From: Sporothrix humicola
Lineage: Eukaryota > Ascomycota > Sordariomycetes > Ophiostomatales > Ophiostomataceae
NCBI GenBank assembly: GCA_021396245.1
Contig: WNYE01000100.1
Location: 1-64,000, forward strand
Length of the DNA: 64,000 nucleotides
Direction of reading: 5' to 3'
Position numbers and translations under genes: made by a program. Shown here one piece after another: positions 20,004 through 29,264 of the stretch (position 1 is its first letter; the number at the start of each line of letters is the position of its first letter). A model generated the notes under the pieces. It searched no databases and was not told where the DNA came from. It saw only the letters and a list, made by a program, of their open reading frames with translations.

Positions 20004-21100
20004 CTTGCGTGTACTTTTTCGTTTACGGGTGCTGCCAGTGGCCTGCTTGGTAAGTACTGTACAGACTTTTTTCAGGCCGTTTAACGACTATGTGGGCAAA
20101 GGCGGCCATAAATACTGTGAGGTTACGGTTGTGACTGTGAGTGTACGTAGAAAAAAGCAAGTGGCCGCATGCGGTGTATACGGCTACCAACCGTCGTACC
20201 AAGTGGCGTTTTAGTCTGACTTGAAAGAACAAAACAACAAACGATATTTAATACTGCAATAACAACTACTCCAAGGTTCCATGTTCACACTTGTTTCCCT
20301 TTATTCATTCTTTAAATAAAACAAACGATTTTGTTTCTTTTTCTTGGTTTCAACTAATTAGACGGATTTGGTCACTTGCCGTGTCGGCTCATATTCATTA
20401 CCCAAACATCCAACGACAAAGAAAAACAAGCCAAAGAAGACAAAGAAAAGTAAAAAGCAACTGCATTACAGCCCTTTCCGTAAACTGCCTAGAGGGAAAG
20501 TCTCCGCCTGTAAGGTTATGACGAGCCTTCCTTAGGCGCGTCCTCTTTCGGTGCCGGGGCCTAGACGGGCGCAACGGGGGCAGCTTCCACGGCAGCTTCC
20601 ACGAGAGCACGAGTTATAGGGCACAATTGAGGTACTATCTAGCAAGATTTACGCCATAAAGTACATTACCCACGCTCCCTGCTGACGAAAAAAACTTCAC
20701 ACCAAAAGTTAAAAGGTGTATTTTCTTAATAAAATATGAGAACTGGCTAGAATTTAAGCATTTTATCAGCCAATTCGTCTTCTTCTGCCACTTATTTAAT
20801 TTTTTTTTTTTTGAATTTCTATCAATTTATCTATGGCATCTTTTTGGCCACGTTGTCGATATTGTTATCGTAGTTTTTTGCGAAATAGTGGGCGCGTTGG
20901 GTGTGTACAGGGGGCTTTAGTGTGAACCTTTTTTTGTCAGCCTGGAGCCACGGTAGGAATAGAACTTTCTTTTCACACTAACCAACTAACCAAAACAACA
21001 GTGTATGACTTTCACTGTTCACCCAGTGCCTTTCCTTACCGCCCCCCATTCCGCACACTGACCAAGGCACGCCGTGTCACGCACATATCGTGGTCACGAA
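20004..21100. other. Intergenic, no gene seen
   Basis: Divergent upstream region of the DUF7924-like gene (minus) and the first Zn2Cys6 regulator (plus). It contains poly-T near 20800-20815. No supported coding exon or RNA gene, apart from a possible short 5' exon of the DUF7924-like gene near 20025-20130. Confidence 0.45.
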
Positions 21101-23506
21101 ATGAACTCGATGACTGAGGCATCTTCTACCTCAACGCCACGCTCAGCGCGGCCGACACCACGATCGCGAGGCCTGTCGCGGTCCCAATCTCAATTGCATT
21201 CCCACACATTGCAAACAGACACGCAATCGCCCTCACACCCGTCGCGCATCCCGTCGTGTGACCCCTGCCGGACGTCCAAGCAGGCATGCGACCACGGGCG
21301 GCCCGTGTGCGGCCGGTGCACGCGCAAAGGCAGCCCGGCACAGTGTGTGTACCGCAAAGACCCGTTTCGGCGGAGCACGCGGGCGGAACGGAGTGCGAGG
21401 AGAAGTGGGCTGCAGGCGCAGGCCCACGCCCAGGGTCAAGCACGGACGCCTGCGCAGGCGACGCAGACAGCGCCGTATACATCGCCACGCGAGGACCAGG
21501 ACCAGCCACCGCTGCAGCTCACACTGTATCCGAATCCCGGTTTCCAGGGATCGTCGTCGCTCAACACGATCCTGGACACGGTCGAGCATGGCGCGGCCAG
21601 TTACGACGAGACGGATGGCAACAGCGGGAATGAGGACGGCAGAAGCGAGCGAAGGACGGATATCGATCCGGCTCTGGACAATGCACAAAATACAACTGCC
21701 ATTGACGGAAACGACATTTTCAGCCCCGATGCAGCATCTCCGCTCCAAGGAACCATGCTCGTGATGAGCGGCACGGCCATGATTGAAGAGGGCGCCCAGG
21801 TTCTCGAACTGCTGATCCCACTCTTTACGCAAAACATCCTGCAGCAGCTGTTTGAAGAGTGGATGGGCAAGGGGCTGGAAGTGCATGTTGGGTCGCTGCT
21901 TGTCAAGCCATTTCTCGATAGTTTTGGGCGTGTTCTGGAGAGTGTTGGGGAGAGTGCGGCCGTCCTGTCACGACGGCTGTTCAACGCCACAAAAGCGTCA
22001 ACCGACATTGACAGCACGGCTTCTCTGCAAGACTTTGGCGATAGATATACGGGGCGCCATCTTCGGTGGGAAACGATTGGGCTCATCCTAGCTCTGGCCG
22101 GTAACGCGGTCAGCAAACTGAGGGCGCCACACCCGATTCTCTACCGAACCGAAGCCGAACGACACACACTGGGACGGAACCTGCTGCACGCCAGCAACAA
22201 GTGCGCATCTTTCTGCGAGGCGCTCGACATCTTGAACGATGTGCAAATCATCTTTCTGTACGAGAGCTTCCTGCTGCACTCGGTCTACTTTGGGCACCAG
22301 AGCTTCCGAGTTTGGGGGCGACTGAACACGGCCATCAACGCGCTGTTTGGGCGCGGCATACACCAGCGGATCGACAAGGAGCGGGAGAGGCAGGGCGGGC
22401 CAAATGGCGTAACGGTGAACAGCAGCGCCCCCTTCTTCCTGGTGGAACTGCGGAAGCACGTGTTTGCCCTCTTGTACAGCTCCGACATCAACTTTTCCGT
22501 GTTCCTCGGACGACCACCGCGGATCAGCAAGCGGCACTGTGTGATCCACATGCCGCTGGACGTCAACCCAGAAGCATACACACTCCCGTCGACGGATGTG
22601 CCCGCTGTCTTGGCCGAACTCAATGATCGGGGATGGAACGCGCTAGGTCAGATCCGTACGCATGCCGTGATCCGGTGGTCGATGATTACATCACAAATTC
22701 GCGAAGAAGCCTTGGAGGCCATCCTGGGACCCGACCGCCTGGGCCAGGACCGGAACCAACTCATCAACGGGCTGCGAGTCAACATTGCCCAGGCGTGGGC
22801 TGAACTGCCGCCGTTCCTGGCCGTGCCTGCCCAACAGGTCTGGGCTGCCCGCCGGCCTGGCCAACAGACAGACACGCTCTACTTGATCCGACTCTACTAT
22901 CTACAGACACTCTTCCTCATCGAATGGACTGCATCAGTCCAAGGAACTGTGGCCGATAACCTAGATGCCCTTTTTGTTGTGGCCAGTGACCTCTTGGCCT
23001 GGGTCAACGAGGCCATCATTATGCGTGAGCGTTTGAACAGACTGGGCCTCAACACCCTTGCGTGGCGCGTCTCGGCATTTGGCCTGCCCGCGGCTGGTGC
23101 TCTCGCCAAGTGTCTGTTGGCGGCCGACACGCATCGGACCATTTCTACGGCCACGTTTTCCAAAGCCATTCGCGACCTATCAGTGCTCATCGCCCACATG
23201 GACTATTTGTACGACTCGAGCGACGGCAACGACAAGCTGTTTAGCCGCGCCAAGGGCATCCTGATCAAAGTGCTGGACTCGACGCTGTCTGGGACGAAAA
23301 AGGCACGACAGCCGCAAAACATTGTGCGACAAGTCCCTACAGAATCACCGTCGGCCAACCTGGCCATGTTCACTTCACCCCCATCCACAGACAACCTCGA
23401 CATGTGGGAGTTCAGGCCTGAACTGTGGATCGGCCTGCCAGGCCCCAACTCGACCGAAGTCAACCACCTCGACTTTATGAGCGACTTTACCAACTTTATG
23501 GATTGA
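21101..23506 (+). CDS. Zn2Cys6 transcription factor, next to murQ
   Basis: 801 residues from the ATG at 21101, no intron seen. A Ser/Thr/Arg-rich N-terminus leads to a binuclear zinc cluster with Cys at 53, 56, 63, 70, 73 and 82 (C-x2-C-x6-C-x6-C-x2-C-x8-C; SCDPCRTSKQACDHGRPVC). A Gln-rich linker and a fungal-specific regulatory domain follow (DILNDVQIIFLYESFLLHSV, FGHQSFRVWGRL, LLYSSDINFSVFLGRPPRIS). Nuclear DNA-binding regulator. It is immediately upstream of, and codirectional with, the murQ-type gene (582 bases between), so it is the obvious candidate for controlling the amino-sugar genes, though nothing in the sequence proves it. It is unlike the Ndt80-type regulator RON1 of the known fungal GlcNAc cluster. 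Confidence 0.9.
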   Translation: MNSMTEASSTSTPRSARPTPRSRGLSRSQSQLHSHTLQTDTQSPSHPSRIPSCDPCRTSKQACDHGRPVCGRCTRKGSPAQCVYRKDPFRRSTRAERSARRSGLQAQAHAQGQARTPAQATQTAPYTSPREDQDQPPLQLTLYPNPGFQGSSSLNTILDTVEHGAASYDETDGNSGNEDGRSERRTDIDPALDNAQNTTAIDGNDIFSPDAASPLQGTMLVMSGTAMIEEGAQVLELLIPLFTQNILQQLFEEWMGKGLEVHVGSLLVKPFLDSFGRVLESVGESAAVLSRRLFNATKASTDIDSTASLQDFGDRYTGRHLRWETIGLILALAGNAVSKLRAPHPILYRTEAERHTLGRNLLHASNKCASFCEALDILNDVQIIFLYESFLLHSVYFGHQSFRVWGRLNTAINALFGRGIHQRIDKERERQGGPNGVTVNSSAPFFLVELRKHVFALLYSSDINFSVFLGRPPRISKRHCVIHMPLDVNPEAYTLPSTDVPAVLAELNDRGWNALGQIRTHAVIRWSMITSQIREEALEAILGPDRLGQDRNQLINGLRVNIAQAWAELPPFLAVPAQQVWAARRPGQQTDTLYLIRLYYLQTLFLIEWTASVQGTVADNLDALFVVASDLLAWVNEAIIMRERLNRLGLNTLAWRVSAFGLPAAGALAKCLLAADTHRTISTATFSKAIRDLSVLIAHMDYLYDSSDGNDKLFSRAKGILIKVLDSTLSGTKKARQPQNIVRQVPTESPSANLAMFTSPPSTDNLDMWEFRPELWIGLPGPNSTEVNHLDFMSDFTNFMD

Positions 23507-24087
23507 TAGATGGAGGAGACGGTGACAAAAAGCCAACGTATACTAGTACAATAATAGAAAGCAATCATATCTTACATGCAAGATTGAAAGCAAAAATTGA
23601 CCGTCACATGGCTGCCATATGGTCACAGGTGTGGAGGTGGAGACGAATGTGAACTGACAGGTGGACAGGGGTGACGGGTTGGGGTGATAAGTCGGAGAGA
23701 GAGGTGTAAATCGGAGTCAATATGTCGAAAGTCGGAGTGAAGGATCTTGGTGTCGGGGTAAGCGTCGGGCATCGAAGTGCGCTAGCAAAATTCACTCCGC
23801 AACTGGATCCACCCTCGGAGAATACGGACAAAGCGGCGACATGCAGAACAGAACCACGCTTCGTCTCTTTTGTTCTGGGCAATGAATGGCCAAGAACTTT
23901 GTTGCAAGGCTGGCCAAATATTCGCAATATTTTGAACCTCATGTAACGATGTGAAGAATCGAAAACAACAAAACCATTCGCATTCCCCGTTCATTTTTCA
24001 GCCTATCGATTTTACAGACTGCTTCTTATCGACAACTTACATCCCGCAACATTTTCACCGAATATCGATCCAACTTCCACACACACA
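23507..24087. other. Intergenic, murQ upstream region
   Basis: Terminator side of the regulator and promoter of the murQ-type gene. The last 90 bases before the ATG are pyrimidine- and CA-rich, ending CCACACACACAATGG, a good fungal start context. No other gene is seen. Confidence 0.5.
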
Positions 24088-25137
24088 ATGGCCTCCGACT
24101 CACAAGGGTCGTCGTCGCCATCCATGTCGCCAGCCATGTCGGCTTCCACAGCCTCTTCTCTCTCCCTCGGTGACCTCCAGACCGAGCAGCGCAACGCCAA
24201 GACGGCGCAGATCGACACGGTGTCGACGCTCGAGCTGTGCCAGATCATCAACGACCAGGACCAGGGCGTGGCCGACGCGGTCAAGCTTTGTTTGCCCGAG
24301 ATTGCACAGGCGATCGACCTGATCGTCCCCCGGATTGCGAGCGGCGGCCGCGTGGTGTACATCGGCGCGGGCACGAGCGGGCGGCTGGGCGTGCTGGACG
24401 CGTCCGAGATCCCGCCGACGTTCTCGGCGCCGCCGTCGCAGTTTGTGGGCCTGATTGCGGGCGGGGACCGGGCGTTGCGGACGGCCGTCGAGGGTGCCGA
24501 GGATTCGGAAGAGCTGGCCGAGGTGGAGATCACGGAAAAGGTCACGAGCCCACCGCTGAACAGCAATGACGTCGTGATCGGCATCGCGTCGAGCGGGCGG
24601 ACGCCGTATGTGTTGGGTGGGCTGCGGTATGCACAGTCGCAAGGGGCGGCGACAATGGGCCTGGCGTGCGTCTCGCCGAGCCGGATGCGGGAGCCGGCGG
24701 GGCTCTGCGATGTCTTGATCGAATGTGTCACAGGTCCCGAGGTGGTGACGGGCAGCACGCGGCTCAAGGCGGGCACGGCCACGAAAATGATTCTGAACAT
24801 GATCTCGACGGGCTCGCAAGTCCGGACGGGCAAGACGTTTGGCAACCTGATGATCGACCTGCAGATGAGCAACGAGAAGCTGCGGGACCGAGCACGGCGC
24901 GTATTGCGGGCGGTCGTCGCTCCAGAAGACGTCGCAGAAAGACAACACAAGTCGTTGCACAATGTCGACACCGACGCCGATGTGGATGCTTTGTTGAGCG
25001 ACTGCGACGGCAGTGTCAAGCTCAGTATCCTGGTGGCGCTGTCTGGACTGAAGCCGGATGAGGCGCGCGTTGTCCTGCAAAAGAGCGGCGGCATGCTGAG
25101 CAAAGCACTGAGGAGTGTGGATCAGCAAAAGATATAG
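24088..25137 (+). CDS. murQ: MurQ-type N-acetylmuramic acid 6-phosphate etherase
   Basis: 349 residues, single exon. A Ser-rich 30-residue extension precedes a SIS-fold domain and a C-terminal helical domain as in bacterial MurQ (about 300 residues). Motifs: VVYIGAGTSGRLGVLDASE (89-107), PPTF, GLIAGGDRALRTAVEGAED (121-139), IASSGRTPYVLGGLRYA, TGPEVVTGSTRLKAGTATK and MILNMISTG. Glu107 (DASE) and Glu138 (GAED) match the two glutamates assigned to catalysis in E. coli MurQ. The reaction would split the lactyl ether of MurNAc-6-P to give GlcNAc-6-P and D-lactate in the cytosol. It is tail to tail with a BadF-type sugar kinase, 87 bases apart. The main alternative, an animal-style glucokinase regulatory protein, is less likely because that family is about twice this length with two SIS domains. 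Confidence 0.92.
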   Translation: MASDSQGSSSPSMSPAMSASTASSLSLGDLQTEQRNAKTAQIDTVSTLELCQIINDQDQGVADAVKLCLPEIAQAIDLIVPRIASGGRVVYIGAGTSGRLGVLDASEIPPTFSAPPSQFVGLIAGGDRALRTAVEGAEDSEELAEVEITEKVTSPPLNSNDVVIGIASSGRTPYVLGGLRYAQSQGAATMGLACVSPSRMREPAGLCDVLIECVTGPEVVTGSTRLKAGTATKMILNMISTGSQVRTGKTFGNLMIDLQMSNEKLRDRARRVLRAVVAPEDVAERQHKSLHNVDTDADVDALLSDCDGSVKLSILVALSGLKPDEARVVLQKSGGMLSKALRSVDQQKI

Positions 25138-25224
25138 CGAGGCATAAAAAACACGACTAGATTAGACAGCAAGTTTTCATGTACATTTTATTCATAATTC
25201 ATTTCCAGACTGACTTCATTTCTA

Positions 25225-26223
25225 TCATGCATGCTTCCCTGCCAAATACCGTGCCCCTTCCAAAGCTGGCGACTCTACTCGCCGTGACCATGGAAAGTCA
25301 ACTCCGCATCTTTGCAACTCTTCCTGTACGAGACTGTTGTATGTGTTGTGACAGAGTAAGCCTCCAGCCATAATTAGTGCTGTTCGTGACGGTTCCAGTC
25401 CTTTGATCTTGACGATTTCAACCACCAAGTCCGCCAGACTGGCCGCTCCCTTCTCCAGAATCCGTCGTGCTTCTCCACCAGTGTCTTTGTCGTCATCGAC
25501 AAGAGACAAAACTATCCGTGCAGCCCGTGCAATATTCTTCGTCGGCGTGGCTGTTAATATTGCCGACAGAAGATCTCGTGGCTGGAAATCAGACTGTTCT
25601 AGACCAAAGGAATCGAACACGGCTTGACATAACGGAGACATGATCGTCTCTTCTGTCTGCCCATCCTGGATCTTGTCCGCCGCTCGTAATGCCAGCCGTA
25701 ATGCATCCTTGCCGATGGAATATCCAGACCCGTCATCGCCAAGCAGAGGCCCCCAGCCGCCAACACGGCCGGAACGTGTCCAGTTGTCATCCTCTTCTCT
25801 CGAGTAGCTCATCGCCACCGATCCCGTACCGGCCACCAAGACGATCGCAGACCGTGCCTCTGCCCATTGGGAAGCATTCACTGCCAGCAGGTCAATGTCC
25901 GCTGTGATGCGAAGACGGGGGCCTAGAGGCAAACCCAGAAGTCGGGAGATGGCGCCGTTGATCTGCGGTGCCAGCAGCGGCCGGTCATATCCGGCGACGC
26001 CAATCCAGGCTGAAGAGAGGGTGATTGACGACAGGTCGGTGTGAGAGCCGTCCTGCGACAGAGCTGACTGGATTGCCGTACATATGACGTGGACGGTAGC
26101 TTCCAAGCCAATGGTGGACGGATTGCACGGACCGGCCTCGCCCGTCAGCGTTGTGCCGTCGTCGCGGACCAGGACGGCCGTGCATTTGGAGCCGCCGCCG
26201 TCGACGCAGAGGACGTAGGACAT
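25225..26223 (-). CDS. BadF/NAGK-type amino-sugar kinase (candidate MurNAc/GlcNAc kinase)
   Basis: 332 residues, single exon. It is an ASKHA-fold kinase of the BadF/BadG family: phosphate-1 motif DGGGSKC (8-14), catalytic-Asp region ITADIDLLAVNA with Asp109 the likely base, adenosine/phosphate-2 motif VLVAGTGSVAM (128-138), and GGWGPLLGDDGSGYSIG (155-171), which is typical of N-acetylglucosamine kinases. Bacterial MurK of Clostridium, of this fold, phosphorylates both MurNAc and GlcNAc. Position beside a MurQ homologue suggests that it makes MurNAc-6-phosphate, the MurQ substrate; plain GlcNAc kinase activity is the alternative. It is convergent with murQ and divergent from the UNC93-like transporter. 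Cytosolic. Confidence 0.9.
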   Translation of the reverse strand: MSYVLCVDGGGSKCTAVLVRDDGTTLTGEAGPCNPSTIGLEATVHVICTAIQSALSQDGSHTDLSSITLSSAWIGVAGYDRPLLAPQINGAISRLLGLPLGPRLRITADIDLLAVNASQWAEARSAIVLVAGTGSVAMSYSREEDDNWTRSGRVGGWGPLLGDDGSGYSIGKDALRLALRAADKIQDGQTEETIMSPLCQAVFDSFGLEQSDFQPRDLLSAILTATPTKNIARAARIVLSLVDDDKDTGGEARRILEKGAASLADLVVEIVKIKGLEPSRTALIMAGGLLCHNTYNSLVQEELQRCGVDFPWSRRVESPALEGARYLAGKHA

Positions 26224-27182
26224 TGTGTGGTTTGTTGTGACGATGATGATTCTTGTGATGCGGTGTGGACGTTGAACAACCTAGAGTCAAGGTGCTGTGT
26301 TCTGTTGTGTATCATAGGCTTGTGACAGCACCCAGCCAATGAGGTGTGGATAGTTTTGGTGTCAATGGGCTGCTGTTGACAAGCCGTATCAAAGAACCGC
26401 TGCGTGCCTGTCGCGTGGTCATGCACCTTACCGATTACGCTTCAATGTAAAAGAACCAACAGATAGGAACCGCAGCTGCAGGAACCCGACACGCCGTCCA
26501 GGGTCCGGGTGACAACGTGCTGGGGCAGTGTTGGGATGTCGGGGAGAGGACGGAGTGAGGTGAAGATACACGGGGTGGAGTGCCAATCTTAGGTAATGAT
26601 AATGCAGAGGGTGCGGGGAGGAGCCGACATCCGGGGTGCTGAAGATGGGGTCGCACGAGGATAACAAGAAAACGAGAGATACACAGATACGTAGATACCC
26701 GCGTGCAATCACGGTGTGAAAGGCAAGAATCGCGGAAAGGTGCCGAGCTGCCAAAACAAGCACTGGCGAAGTGCATTAGCGTGACAGCCGAGACAAAGAA
26801 GACAAAAAATGAGACCAGAAGCCCGCCAAAACGGCGCGCTACAGGGCACCAGAACACGCTAAATCGTCGGAGAGAGTGTCGGAGTGGGCCATGTTCAACA
26901 CTCCGACGCTATCGAGAGTGCGGAGAAAGCATTTTTGATAACGGCCAGTGGCAAAGGACAACCCCATGTTTCGTTTTTCTTTCCTCGTTCTGACTTTCTG
27001 ATACGGGGTCAGGGGATACGGAACACGAACACGCGACTTTTTTCTCTCTCTACATATATAACGTGTCTGTCATCCATGGAGATCCTTTTCTAGTCGTTCC
27101 TTCAACAGTCACTTGCTGATCACATCGACTGATCGTCATCTTGTCATTCCTTCAAATCTATCACCAACTCTCATACATCACC
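26224..27182. promoter_or_regulatory. Bidirectional promoter region, kinase and transporter
   Basis: Lies between the divergent kinase (minus) and UNC93-like transporter (plus). On the plus side a CT-rich run and a TATATA sequence at about 27041-27060 stand some 125 bases before the ATG at 27183. No credible gene is inside. Confidence 0.5.
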
Positions 27183-28692
27183 ATGGATGAAAAGATTGCC
27201 CCGACCGAGGTCGAGCCTCATACCGTGCCGGCCATCGACGCCGTCCACTCGGATGAGGAATGGAACCCACCATCGTCGAAGCTGGTGCGCTTCTACTCGC
27301 ACCCGTGGACCCAGATCATTCTGGTGTCGGTCATCTTCTTCTGCCTGCCGGGTGTAAGTTCCCAAGTATTCATATACACTCTCGCCCACCCATGCTAATG
27401 CACACACGCAGATGTACAACGCCCTCTCTGGCCTCGGCGGCTCTGGCCAGGTTGACTCGTCTGTGGCAGCCAATGCGACGGTCGCTCTTCTTGCCACAAC
27501 GGCCGCGACGGCCCTGTTCATCGTCGGCCCCATCTTCTCGTATGTCGGCCCGCGGCTGTGCTTTATGATTGGCGGCTGGACGTATGCGCTGTACAGCGGG
27601 TCGCTGCTGGCGTACAACCACCACCACAACGGCGCGTTTGTGATTGCGTCGGGCGCGATCCTGGGTATCGGCGCGTCGTTTATCTGGATCGTGCAGGGCG
27701 CCATCATGACGACGTATGTGCCCGAGAGCCAAAAGGGGCGAGCCATTGCCGTGTTCTGGATTATTTTCAACCTGGGCGGCGGTGTTGGTTCGCTGGCGTC
27801 GTTTGGCCTCAACTTCCACTCCAAGAGCGGCACGGTCACCGACTCGACGTACATTGCCTTGATGGTGATCATGATTGTCGGCTGGCTGCTGGGCGTGTTC
27901 ATCTGCAGCCCGCGCCGTATTAGACTGGCGCAGCTGCACGCTGCTACCGAGACCGAGCGCACCACCCTGTCGGGTATGATCACCATTGCCTTCAAGACCA
28001 TGTGCAGCTGGCGCGTCGCCTGCATGCTGCCGCTCTTCTTCTGCGCCAACGTCTTTTACTCGTACCAGCAGAACAACGTCAACGGCTACACGTTCAACAT
28101 CCGCACGCGTTCCCTCAACTCGGCCCTCTACTGGATGGCCCAGATGGTCGGCGGCCTGGTCATGGGTCTCGTCTTGGACATGCCCTGGTTCTCGCGCACC
28201 AACCGCGCCCGCATCGGCTGGGCCGTTTTGTTTGTGACCGGCATGGCCATCTGGGGCGGCGGCCTCGCGTTCCAGCGCTGGGCCGAAGCCCGTCTCGCCC
28301 GTGGCCTCAAGCAGGACATTGACTACACCCAGGGCTCCTTGGCCACCGGCCCGATCTTCTTGTACATCTTCTACGGCGCCTACGACGCTTTGTGGCAGTC
28401 CTTCTGCTACTGGCTCATCGGCACCGAGTCCAACTCGGCCGGCCGCGCCGCCGTTTTAGTGGGAGCCTACAAGACCTTCCAATCCACCGGTGGCGCCATG
28501 GCCTGGCGCATCAACGCGCTCGGCAAGTCCGGCATGACCCAGTTCATCATGGACTGGGCCCTGTGCATGGGCAGCCTGGCCATTGTCCTGCCGGCCGTCT
28601 GGACCGTATCGGCACACACTGACTTGTCCCAAGAGGCTGGCTTCCTGCCCAGCGACAACAAGGAGGTCAACGAGGCGAGTGAGGAGCATTGA
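27183..28692 (+). CDS. UNC93-like major facilitator membrane transporter
   Basis: Two exons, 27183-27353 and 27412-28692, give 483 residues. The intron starts GTAAGT, has a GCTAATG branch site and ends GCAG; splicing joins FFCLPG to MYNALSGLGG, the usual UNC93/DUF895 start of the first helix pair. About eleven to twelve hydrophobic segments follow, with GPRLCFMIGGWTYALY, the loop TTYVPESQKGRAIAVFW and FYGAYDALWQSFCYWLIG. Plasma or vacuolar membrane; substrates of fungal members are unknown. It shares a promoter region with the BadF-type kinase and is close to murQ, so import of an amino sugar such as MurNAc is possible. It is not an NGT1-type GlcNAc transporter by any motif I can see. Confidence 0.88.
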
Positions 28693-29264
28693 GTGGGGGA
28701 AGTGTTGGCAGATGAAACGCATGCCAAAGTCTGTTGAATTGAAGATGACTCGCTTCGATCACCACTTACCTTGATTACATTACATAATTTACTTCGATAT
28801 ATCCCAACATTTGCATGGGACAGTACATAATATAGCATAATTCACTACACAATTACATAAATTTTGTGCTCTTTTGTTAGTGACATAAAACAGTACTTCA
28901 GTTGCTGATATACTGGCCAAGTTATGGCCGGCGCCGGGAATAGTGGAAACACTGCGTTGGATGTAACACTAAACTGCCAAGACCGGCATTCATAGACAAG
29001 CTTCCGAGATACCGTATTGTCGTATCAGTATCGATATCGGCGCTCACCACCAGATACTGCTAGATACTGTCCAGATAGCAAATGCACTCACTGTCGGACA
29101 TTCCGATAAGCCGCGTTCGCAGGAAAATGCAGTCATTATTGACGAATTGACATTTCTTCGCCTTCGGAAAGAAGATCTGAAAAGAAGATCATCGCACATC
29201 CGTTTATTTGATTTCTAGTTGTCGCATGTCCGTCATTTGAAACAATTCAAGAACTGTCACCAAA
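28693..29264. other. Intergenic, no gene seen
   Basis: 3' region of the transporter and upstream region of the second regulator. AT-rich at 28770-28880. No RNA gene or coding exon is supported. Confidence 0.5.

Noticed and set aside
26435..26857. 140-codon minus-strand frame in the kinase-transporter promoter region
   Set aside because: Ser/Pro/Cys-biased composition without domain; overlaps another open frame on the same strand; looks like chance.
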